Positions 1-6,450 of a stretch of DNA of 9,788 bases are shown in pieces. A program made the position numbers and the translations under genes. Positions within the stretch are counted from its first letter, which is position 1. Every line of letters begins with the position of its first letter. This DNA comes from an uncultured Clostridium sp. (GTDB taxonomy: Bacteria > Bacillota > Clostridia > Lachnospirales > Lachnospiraceae). Below the pieces are notes generated by a model, which was not told the origin of the DNA, ran no database searches, and was given only the letters and a program-made list of their open reading frames with translations. The DNA lies in NCBI GenBank assembly GCA_900549235.1, contig URNT01000064.1, positions 1-9,788 on the forward strand. The letters are read 5' to 3'.

Positions 1-12
1 TTTAATGTCTGG

Positions 13-40
13 TGGAATTTACCTCTGCACTGGAATTTAC
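13..40. repeat. 10-bp direct repeat downstream of the sigma factor gene
   Basis: TGGAATTTAC occurs twice, at 13-22 and 31-40, exactly 18 bp apart. It lies just past the stop codon of the sigma-factor gene, in a stretch where I see no other gene. Two copies at under two helical turns could be an operator or only local duplication; the window ends too soon to tell what lies next to it. Confidence 0.5.
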
Positions 41-57
41 TTTTTCAAGTCAGCCTT

Positions 58-585
58 TTATGCCATTTTTAAAATCTCCTGGAGCTTCTTCATGGAGCGG
101 TTGTATTTTGACAGCTCAGTTGCCAGGGGAAGCTCCAGGACCTGGGCCACCTCCCGGTGCTTCATCCCTGCCGCCGCGTGGAGCAGCACGATCTGACGCT
201 CTTCAGGCTTTAAGGAGGACAGCGCCTCTAAAAGCACTCTCCGGTCCGCCGCCTGCTCAAGAGACTGGCAGCAAGCGCCCTCCTCCCGCCCATCAAGCTC
301 CTCAAGGCCCACGCTCTGCCGTTTTTTCTGATCCCTAAACCGCATATAGCACAGATTCCTGGCAATGGTAAAGACCCAGGCCAGAGGCTTGCCCTGGGGC
401 ACATAATCCTTTGCCCTGCCCCATACGCTCAGATAGGTCTCCTGCATAATATCCTCCGCTTCATGAGGACTTTTAGTAAGAGACAGGATAAAGCTGTACA
501 CCGGCCGGGCCGTTTCCTGATAAAAGTCCCCGAAAGCATCCATATCCCCCTGCCCCATCTGTCTGATCATCTCTTCCTGAGTCAT
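58..585 (-). CDS. RNA polymerase sigma factor, sigma-70 family (ECF-like)
   Basis: A small two-domain sigma factor of 175 residues, the usual ECF size, which would direct RNA polymerase core to a specific promoter set. Region 2 covers about residues 14-86 and contains the typical core-binding stretch EAEDIMQETYLSVW (42-55) and the -10-recognition helix with LAWVFTIARNLC (68-79). After a Glu/Cys-containing linker (about 90-115), region 4 covers about 118-172, with LSSLKPEERQIVLL (122-135) and a helix-turn-helix around 141-164. The ATG at 585 has an AGGGG-like ribosome site about 10 nt upstream. A second ATG at residue 6 also has an AGGAAG close by, so the start could be five codons later. The gene follows the cation transporter by 31 bp on the same strand and is probably the last visible gene of that operon. 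No anti-sigma gene is seen; one could lie beyond the left edge. The regulon is unknown. Confidence 0.9.
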   Translation of the reverse strand: MTQEEMIRQMGQGDMDAFGDFYQETARPVYSFILSLTKSPHEAEDIMQETYLSVWGRAKDYVPQGKPLAWVFTIARNLCYMRFRDQKKRQSVGLEELDGREEGACCQSLEQAADRRVLLEALSSLKPEERQIVLLHAAAGMKHREVAQVLELPLATELSKYNRSMKKLQEILKMA

Positions 586-616
586 CGGCTCATTCCCCTT
601 CCGGAGATCAGCACTC

Positions 617-1795
617 TCAGGCGCCGGAGCGGTAGCTGTTCTCCACTGTGATCACACAGACACACCGCGGATCCTTCTGGCGCATTTCCTCGCTGATCCT
701 TGCCTTTAGCTTACCCTGGACAGAGGCTTTATATTCCCAGGGCACCACCAGATCAAAAATAAGGTTGAGCCGCTCTCTGCCGCTGACAATACGGAAATCG
801 TGAAAGCTGAGCCGTCCGTCCAGCCCCGCAAGAATATCCGTAAGGATTTTTTTATAAAAATCCACCTGCTCATTGTGGGTCTCCACCGGATCCATATGAA
901 TCACCAGCATCAGACCGAAGCGCCGGAAGGCCTCATGCTCGATCCGATCCACAATTTCGTGAGAAATTTCCACATCATAGTCGTTGGGTACCTCCGCATG
1001 GATGGAGGACATGCTTTTTGAGGGGCCATAATTGTGGATAATAAGATCGTGAGTGCCTACAATTCCCTCAAAGCTCTCTACAAAATTGGAGATCTGCTCA
1101 TATACCTCCGGATCAATGGCTTCACCGATCAGTGGCGCCAGTGTCTCCTTCGCAATATTTACCCCTGCGATCATAACCACCACTGACACGATCAAGCCCA
1201 CAATACCGTCAATATTCCATCCGAAAAAGCCAAATACAGCAATGGACAGGATCGTAGAGGAAGTGGTAATCACATCCCCCATGGCATCCGCTGCCGTAGC
1301 CAGCATGACCTTGGAATTGATCCTCCTTCCCAGTCTCCGGTTAAATACTGCCAGCCACAGCTTCACACCAATGGACATAAGAAGAATCAGCAGGGAAATC
1401 CACCTAAAGCTCATGGTTTCCGGCTTAAATACTTTGCCGATGGAGGTTTTAAAGAGAGAAAATCCCACCTGGATCACAAGGAAGGCCACAATAAAGGCCG
1501 CAATATATTCGATCCGTCCATGGCCGAAGGGATGGTCATCATCTGCTGGCTTTTGAGCCAGCTTCACTCCCACAAATCCCACAATAGAAGAAGCAGCATC
1601 TGACAGGTTGTTAAATGCGTCTGCCATAACAGAAATACTGCGGGTCAGAATACCGATGGACAGTTTCGCCCCAAAGAGCAGTATATTGCACAAAATCCCC
1701 ACCATGCTGGCAAGGGTACCGTAGGCCGCCCGTACCTCGGCATCCTCCACCTGTTCATAACGCTTCACAAAATGCTTTACCAGAAAATCCGTCAT
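617..1795 (-). CDS. Cation diffusion facilitator family transporter (manganese-type metal site)
   Basis: A 392-residue CDF-family membrane exporter that moves divalent metal out of the cytoplasm in exchange for protons. About six helices lie in residues 25-215, followed by a cytosolic ferredoxin-like dimerisation domain (about 225-300) and a further C-terminal extension to 392. Helix 2 carries N62/D66 in ADAFNNLSDAASS and helix 5 carries D170/D174 in AADAMGDV. The histidine-rich loop of zinc exporters is absent between helices 4 and 5, although HPFGHGRIEY (88-97) follows helix 2. NxxxD plus DxxxD matches what I recall of MntE-like manganese exporters rather than the His-containing sites of zinc CDFs, so Mn(II) is the best guess. 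The C-terminal part is longer than in YiiP-type proteins (about 300 residues). The ATG at 1795 overlaps the truA stop as ATGA, and GGAGAG lies just upstream, which indicates translational coupling. Confidence 0.93.
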   Translation of the reverse strand: MTDFLVKHFVKRYEQVEDAEVRAAYGTLASMVGILCNILLFGAKLSIGILTRSISVMADAFNNLSDAASSIVGFVGVKLAQKPADDDHPFGHGRIEYIAAFIVAFLVIQVGFSLFKTSIGKVFKPETMSFRWISLLILLMSIGVKLWLAVFNRRLGRRINSKVMLATAADAMGDVITTSSTILSIAVFGFFGWNIDGIVGLIVSVVVMIAGVNIAKETLAPLIGEAIDPEVYEQISNFVESFEGIVGTHDLIIHNYGPSKSMSSIHAEVPNDYDVEISHEIVDRIEHEAFRRFGLMLVIHMDPVETHNEQVDFYKKILTDILAGLDGRLSFHDFRIVSGRERLNLIFDLVVPWEYKASVQGKLKARISEEMRQKDPRCVCVITVENSYRSGA

Positions 1796-2571
1796 CTTTT
1801 CTCTCCATATTCTACACTTTCCAGAAAAAGTCCCTGAGCAGGCGCCGTAAACCCGGCTGCCTGCCTGTCTCCTGCCTCAAGGATCCGGTTCATTTCCTCT
1901 GGCCTTATCTCTCCCAGCCCCACCTGGATCAGGGTTCCCGTCAGGATCCGCACCATCTGCTGCAGAAAACCATTTCCCGTATAAAAAAGGTGCAGCTTTC
2001 CGCCCTCCAGTTCCTCCATGCGGATGCTCTCAAGAATGCGGACCGTAGATTTCTTCATTTTCTTATTTCCACAGAAGCTTTTAAAATCATGGGTGCCAAT
2101 GAGAACTTCCGCAGCCTGCTCCATGGCCCCAAGCTCCAGCTTCCTTCCCAGCCCATAATAATAATGCCTGGTGAATACATCCTTTTTTGCACTCTGCTCA
2201 ATCTGATACCGATAGGTTTTTCTCACGGCGCTGAGACGGCTGTGAAACCGTTCCTCCGCCTCCTCACAAGAAAGAACCCCAATATCTTCAGGCAGATACT
2301 GGTTCATATAGTCCTTAAGGCCCTCCGAAAGTGAGATTTTTTCTCCGAGTTTTTTTCTCAGAGAAACCTCTTTTATATGAAAATTTGCCACCTGACCTTC
2401 GGCGTGCACTCCCCGGTCTGTCCGTCCTGAGCCCTGGACCTCCACCGGCTCCTCAGCCAGACGCGACAGCACCGCTTCCAGCCTTCCCTGGATGGTCTTA
2501 TCTGTATTTCCCTGTTTCTGCCAGCCATCATAGCGTGTCCCGTCATAGGCCAGCACCACCTTGTAATTCAT
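1792..2571 (-). CDS. truA: tRNA pseudouridine(38-40) synthase TruA
   Basis: TruA converts uridines 38, 39 and 40 in the anticodon stem-loop of many tRNAs to pseudouridine, in the cytoplasm. The 259-residue length is normal. The N-terminus has the family pattern YDGTRYDGWQKQ (9-20). The catalytic aspartate is D52 in GSGRTDRGVHAEGQ (47-60). RKTYRY (118-123) supplies the conserved tyrosine, GTHDFKSFC (159-167) is present, and GNGFLQQMVRILTGTL (199-214) is the C-terminal family signature. The ATG at 2571 has AAAGGA about 10 nt upstream. The gene begins 20 bp after the aminotransferase stop and its TGA overlaps the next start by 4 bp, so it sits inside the aminotransferase-led operon. No missing residues or frameshift seen. 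Confidence 0.97.
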   Translation of the reverse strand: MNYKVVLAYDGTRYDGWQKQGNTDKTIQGRLEAVLSRLAEEPVEVQGSGRTDRGVHAEGQVANFHIKEVSLRKKLGEKISLSEGLKDYMNQYLPEDIGVLSCEEAEERFHSRLSAVRKTYRYQIEQSAKKDVFTRHYYYGLGRKLELGAMEQAAEVLIGTHDFKSFCGNKKMKKSTVRILESIRMEELEGGKLHLFYTGNGFLQQMVRILTGTLIQVGLGEIRPEEMNRILEAGDRQAAGFTAPAQGLFLESVEYGEKR

Positions 2572-2591
2572 CTCTTATCCATCCTTTTTTC

Positions 2592-3761
2592 TCAAGCCTT
2601 CAGAATCCCGCTTTCCTTCACTGCCCTTACCGCCTGATCCAGCACCTCCTCATCCTGCACCAGGGCAAGACGCACATAGCCCTCTCCCGATGGCCCGAAG
2701 GCGCTTCCTGGCGTTACCAGAACCCCGGCTTTTTCCATCAGCTCCACTACAAACTCCTCCGACGAGGTATAGGGCTCAGGAATGGCCGCCCAGACAAACA
2801 TGGTTGCCTCTGGCCGCTCCATCTTCCACCCAATGGAGGAAAATCCTCCACACAGCCGATCGCGCCTTTTCTCATAGGCCCTTCTGGTAACCTCCACACA
2901 GGACTGATCTCCTGTAATAGCAGCCACAGCTGCTGCCTGAATAGGCAGGAACATGCCGTAATCCATATTGGATTTCAAGCACCTAAGCTTTGCTACCACC
3001 TGTTCATTGCCCAGACAGAAGCCGATCCTGGCCCCGGCCAGGCCGTAGGTCTTTGAAAGGGAATTAAACTCCACTCCCACCTCCTTTGCCCCCGGAAACC
3101 GGAGGAAGCTGCCGCAGCTTTTCCCGTCAAATACCAGGTCGCTGTAGGCATTGTCATGAAGGACGACTATATCATATTTCCTTGCAAATGCGATCAGCTC
3201 CTCATAAAATGAATCGGGAGCCATGGCTGTTGTGGGATTATTGGGATAAGATACCACCATCAGTTTTGCCCGTCTGGCTATCTCCTCCGGGATCTGGTCC
3301 AGCTGTATCACATAATCAAATTCCTTTTTCTGGGGCATATAATAAAGCTCCGCTCCCGCGATCCTGGGCCCATCCCCAAACACCGGATAGCAGGGATCCG
3401 GCACCAGAACCACATCCCCCTCATCTGCGATAGACAGAGCAATATGAGCCAGCCCCTCCTGAGAGCCAAGAAGGGAGCAAATCTCCTTTTCAGAATCCAG
3501 GCTGACGCCATAGCGTCTTTCATACCAGCCTGCCACGGCTTCCAGAAGCTCTGTGGTATCACTGATAGCATATACATAATTCCCAGGATCCGCCGCCGCC
3601 TCACAAAGGGCATCCATAATGTGTTTTGCCGGCGGTATATTGGGCGCCCCAATGCTCAGATCGATCACCGTCTCCCCAGCTTCCAGTTTTTTCCGTTTCA
3701 TCTCCGCCAGCTTTGAGAAAATCCCTTCGCCAAAGCAGTCCATTCTTTTTGCAAATTCCAT
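2592..3761 (-). CDS. PLP-dependent class I/II aminotransferase (LL-DAP/alanine aminotransferase-like)
   Basis: A fold-type I aminotransferase of 389 residues that should move an amino group between an amino acid and a 2-oxo acid using pyridoxal phosphate. The PLP lysine is K237 in NSLSKTYGLAGARIGF (233-248), with R245 nearby for phosphate contact. SYPNNPT (171-177) gives the cofactor-contacting N175, LHDNAYSDL (201-209) gives D203 and Y206, and R364 in YVRLAL is the expected substrate-carboxylate arginine. The N-terminus (FAKRMDCFGEGIFSKLAEMK) and IGAPNIPP resemble enzymes annotated as LL-diaminopimelate aminotransferase, but alanine or aromatic substrates cannot be excluded from sequence. 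The start is set by the ATG at 3761, with GGGAGG 9 nt upstream. The open frame extends to an ATG at 3863, but that would lie upstream of the promoter at 3793-3821. First gene of the left operon. Confidence 0.9.
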   Translation of the reverse strand: MEFAKRMDCFGEGIFSKLAEMKRKKLEAGETVIDLSIGAPNIPPAKHIMDALCEAAADPGNYVYAISDTTELLEAVAGWYERRYGVSLDSEKEICSLLGSQEGLAHIALSIADEGDVVLVPDPCYPVFGDGPRIAGAELYYMPQKKEFDYVIQLDQIPEEIARRAKLMVVSYPNNPTTAMAPDSFYEELIAFARKYDIVVLHDNAYSDLVFDGKSCGSFLRFPGAKEVGVEFNSLSKTYGLAGARIGFCLGNEQVVAKLRCLKSNMDYGMFLPIQAAAVAAITGDQSCVEVTRRAYEKRRDRLCGGFSSIGWKMERPEATMFVWAAIPEPYTSSEEFVVELMEKAGVLVTPGSAFGPSGEGYVRLALVQDEEVLDQAVRAVKESGILKA

Positions 3762-3770
3762 CACTGGTTT

Positions 3771-3776
3771 CCTCCC
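3771..3776 (-). promoter_or_regulatory. Ribosome binding site of the aminotransferase gene
   Basis: GGGAGG on the minus strand, 9 nt before the ATG at 3761. It fixes this start in preference to the longer frame beginning at 3863, which would include the promoter. Confidence 0.8.
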
Positions 3777-3792
3777 TGTGCGTTTTCCGCTT

Positions 3793-3821
3793 ATTATAGT
3801 ACAATTTTTCCCATATGACAA
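3793..3821 (-). promoter_or_regulatory. Sigma-A promoter of the aminotransferase-truA-CDF-sigma operon
   Basis: On the minus strand, TTGTCA (3816-3821, five of six matches to the -35 consensus) and a perfect TATAAT (3793-3798) are separated by the optimal 17 bp. Transcription should begin near 3786, giving a short leader of about 25 nt that just holds the ribosome site. Confidence 0.8.
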
Positions 3822-3830
3822 GGAACACAA

Positions 3831-3861
3831 GAAAAGAGAACCCAAAAAGAGTTCTCTTTTC
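3831..3861 (-). terminator. Intrinsic terminator at the end of the transporter operon
   Basis: An 11-bp perfect inverted repeat (GAAAAGAGAAC with GTTCTCTTTTC) with a 9-nt loop, starting 24 nt past the permease 2 stop. The stem is AT-rich and the T-run is mostly inside the 3' arm followed by TTGTG, so efficiency may be moderate. It separates this operon from the next promoter, which starts about 10 bp further on. Confidence 0.65.
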
Positions 3862-3884
3862 AAAATGCCCGGATTTTATCTCCT

Positions 3885-5366
3885 TTAAACGCCTGCGTTT
3901 GCTCCCTGTCTGCCGCTTCCGTCTGAAGCGCCGGCTGCCGGCGGAAAAGCAGAGCTTTTTGCCGTCTTTTTCCATGCATGCATGGCCAGAGACATGGCAA
4001 TGACACCGTAGGAAACAAATACACGGAAATATTCACCGATTACAGGGTCGCCGAACAGTTCCTTTCCTGCCAGCGGCGCCGCAATGAACAGGGTGTGGAA
4101 CAGGATAACGCCTATGATCGCCTGGCGGTTCGTTGCCTTCTGTACAGAAGCGCCGCCTACCAAAAGGGCCGCAATAGCGAACTGGCCTACCTGAGTATGG
4201 GCTCCGTAGGTAGAGAAGGTTCCCACATTCTGCAGGAAAATCAGCTGACCCCAGCCTGCAAGCACCGTTGAAAAGATCATGGCAATGATTCTTGTACGGT
4301 CTACATCGATACCGGCTGCATTTGCCACCGAACGGCTCTGTCCAACCGTCCTCATATTCTGTCCCAGACGTGTTTTCATCAGAGCTGTGTTAAAGAAGCA
4401 CAGGCCTGCGATACACAGATAGGTCAGTACAGGAAGCTGTACCACCAGCAGCACATTAAAGATCACAGGAATATAGGTAAGTCCGTAAACAATAGCTGCC
4501 AGAACGCAGTTTACAAGGGCCTTTTTCTTATTAAAGTCCTTTTTGTAGATCAGCTTCGCGGAAACAAACTTCCACAGCTGCCACAGCAGGGTGCCTGCGC
4601 AGCCCAGCTCAACGGCATTTAACAGCAGCAGACGGTCGGAGGACAGGAACTGCTCCACTGGCGGAATGAAGGTAGCCGCATATACAGCCACAGCCAGTAC
4701 CAGCTTTGTAATCACTGCCTTCCAGTTCACCTCCAGGCCCTTTGACTTACGCAGAAGAGCCGATACAAGGAGGCCGATCACAGCCAGATAGAAGCCTACT
4801 TCGATAACAGTCAGCATAGGAACCGTATCCAGCGCATATTTTACCGTATCCTTCAGATCGATAGTATTCTTAACGCCCACTCCCGTCGCGATCATCAGAG
4901 TCGGATTGTAAAGAGGAATCACACCGCCGAAGATAAAAAGGAACAAAAGCTGGTAAAAGCCTTCCGCAAAGTAAGACAGAACCAGACCGCCTACCATCTC
5001 CGCGCCTTTCATTTTATTAAACAGCTTTCCTACCAAAAAACCGAAAAATATAGAAAGAGGTGTGGACAGAGCCACTGTAATCAGAAAACCGCTGATCCCG
5101 GTCAGCCCCCAGTAGGTGGTCAGGAAAATAGCCACCTGGGCGGCCATGGCGCCGATTACGATACCAAAGTTCAGTCCCATACCTGCCACAACAGGAATCA
5201 GAAGAGAAAGTACAATAAAGGAGTTTCTCGCGATTCGAGTAAACAATTCTGAAGCCACAAAGGTCAGAGGCTGCTTGGAAGCAGCGATGGTAGCGATACA
5301 GAGAAGTACAAACAGGATCACTACCTTATTTTTAAACAGGAAATCATATACCTTTTTCTTATTCAC
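3885..5366 (-). CDS. ABC transporter permease, BPD_transp_2 type, enlarged (permease 2)
   Basis: An integral membrane protein of about 493 residues, one of two transmembrane subunits of the importer. Family marks shared with permease 1 are GMGLNFGI (about 62-69), KGAEM (about 120-124), an EAA-like cytoplasmic loop with AAGIDVDRTRI (about 350-360), and ALLVGGAS followed by a final helix pair. Compared with the 363-residue partner it holds extra material between about 205 and 330, including two similar two-helix units (about 216-261 and 282-325). The C-terminal tail (about 465-493) is Ala/Gly/Ser-rich and probably disordered. I chose GTG at 5366: AGAAGG lies 8 nt upstream, and the start then overlaps permease 1 by 8 bp (GTGAATAA), mirroring the ATPase/permease 1 junction. 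A GTG at 5375 is in frame, but AGAAGG abuts it with no spacer. Substrate unknown. Confidence 0.9.
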   Translation of the reverse strand: MNKKKVYDFLFKNKVVILFVLLCIATIAASKQPLTFVASELFTRIARNSFIVLSLLIPVVAGMGLNFGIVIGAMAAQVAIFLTTYWGLTGISGFLITVALSTPLSIFFGFLVGKLFNKMKGAEMVGGLVLSYFAEGFYQLLFLFIFGGVIPLYNPTLMIATGVGVKNTIDLKDTVKYALDTVPMLTVIEVGFYLAVIGLLVSALLRKSKGLEVNWKAVITKLVLAVAVYAATFIPPVEQFLSSDRLLLLNAVELGCAGTLLWQLWKFVSAKLIYKKDFNKKKALVNCVLAAIVYGLTYIPVIFNVLLVVQLPVLTYLCIAGLCFFNTALMKTRLGQNMRTVGQSRSVANAAGIDVDRTRIIAMIFSTVLAGWGQLIFLQNVGTFSTYGAHTQVGQFAIAALLVGGASVQKATNRQAIIGVILFHTLFIAAPLAGKELFGDPVIGEYFRVFVSYGVIAMSLAMHAWKKTAKSSAFPPAAGASDGSGRQGANAGV

Positions 5367-6450
5367 GGCCGCCACCTTCTTTCGTCTGTGCTAATGCGTA
5401 GATGATGATACCATTGGAGATGATCAGACGCATAACCTCTGACAGGTTGCCCTCCGGAATAAACTGGTTCGCAACCGGAAGTCCAAGGACCATAATGCCC
5501 TGGAACAGGAAGGTACCAATGATTACATGTGAAATAGCCGCCCTCTTTGGTGTAGCGCCGCCGATAAGCACAGCCGCAACCGAGGTAAAGCCCATCATCT
5601 GAGGACCGTTGTACAGCTGCATAAAGCCAAAGCCCTGAGCGTATACGAGAATACCCACTGCCGCGATCACAGTAGAAAGCACCGTACCCACAAGGCGCAT
5701 CTTATTTACATTGATCCCGGCCGCCTTGGCGAACATAGGGTTGGTACCGGCAGCTGACATGGCGATTCCTGTCTTAGAGCGCATAAACAGCCATACTAAA
5801 AAGCACATAAAGAATAAAAACAGCACCAGCCCGGTAGGGAACTCAAAGGAACCGATCTTAAAGGACAGGGTATCATTCATTACATTGCTGAAGGAGGAGG
5901 CCAGAGAAATGGTGTTTCTCACACCGCGGCCTGCATTGGGCCACTTCAGCTCACCGTTCTTTACGGGCAGCAGCATCCAGATCATATTCATAAACGCAAT
6001 GATGGAAAAACCTACATAGGTGGTAACGGTCATTTCCGAGCCCTTTACACGGTTTAAAAGAAGGCCGTAAAGATAGCCGATACCTACAGCCAGGATAACA
6101 CCTACTAAAATTGCCAGGAGAATGGATACCCACATGGCAAATAAGGGGCTTACATTTACTAGAGCCGGAAGCTGGGCCACATTGGTCTCAATCACAAGGA
6201 TACCGCCCAGCAAGCCGCCTACAATACCCATGGAGATACCGAAATTCAGTCCGATCCCGCACTGGACCGCTGGCACCATGGCCAGGGTAAGGATCCCGTA
6301 CATACCCCATCTGCGGATACAGTCGCTTAAAAGCTGGGGCAGGTTCATCTGAAATACTCCTGCCAAAACCAGAAGCAGCAGGAAAAATCCTACAATAATT
6401 ATGCGGGGCAGGCCAAAACGTCTGACCAGAGTCTTTACAGAATCATTCAT
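5359..6450 (-). CDS. ABC transporter permease, BPD_transp_2 type (permease 1)
   Basis: A 363-residue hydrophobic membrane protein, standard length for the RbsC/YufP-like importer permease family, expected to pair with permease 2 in the cytoplasmic membrane. Hydrophobic segments are seen around 16-33, 51-87 (with GIGLNFGISMGIVGG), 103-132, 142-162, 207-223, 253-275, 289-325 and 336-354. The cytoplasmic loop TGIAMSAAGTNPMFAKAAGI (227-246) is the typical ATPase-contact region, and AAVLIGGATPKRAA follows at 292-305. The ATG at 6450 has AAAGGAGG about 8 nt upstream and overlaps the ATPase stop by 8 bp (ATGAATGA), indicating translational coupling. The substrate cannot be read from the sequence; related permeases carry sugars, nucleosides or branched amino acids. 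Confidence 0.93.
   Translation of the reverse strand: MNDSVKTLVRRFGLPRIIIVGFFLLLLVLAGVFQMNLPQLLSDCIRRWGMYGILTLAMVPAVQCGIGLNFGISMGIVGGLLGGILVIETNVAQLPALVNVSPLFAMWVSILLAILVGVILAVGIGYLYGLLLNRVKGSEMTVTTYVGFSIIAFMNMIWMLLPVKNGELKWPNAGRGVRNTISLASSFSNVMNDTLSFKIGSFEFPTGLVLFLFFMCFLVWLFMRSKTGIAMSAAGTNPMFAKAAGINVNKMRLVGTVLSTVIAAVGILVYAQGFGFMQLYNGPQMMGFTSVAAVLIGGATPKRAAISHVIIGTFLFQGIMVLGLPVANQFIPEGNLSEVMRLIISNGIIIYALAQTKEGGGRE
5375..5380 (-). promoter_or_regulatory. Ribosome binding site of permease 2
   Basis: AGAAGG on the minus strand lies 8 nt before the GTG at 5366 and abuts the upstream GTG at 5375. The spacing favours the shorter protein. Confidence 0.6.

Noticed and set aside
3762..3863. Longer N-terminus of the aminotransferase starting at ATG 3863
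   Set aside because: It would place a consensus promoter and the ribosome site inside the coding region; ATG 3761 has a good ribosome site and a family-like N-terminus.
3866..3884. AGGAG directly after the permease 2 stop, like a ribosome site for another gene
   Set aside because: No start codon at a suitable distance; the terminator hairpin follows immediately.
3601..3975. Minus-strand 124-codon frame spanning the operon boundary
   Set aside because: It overlaps the end of permease 2, a terminator, a promoter and the aminotransferase start in another frame; a shadow frame.
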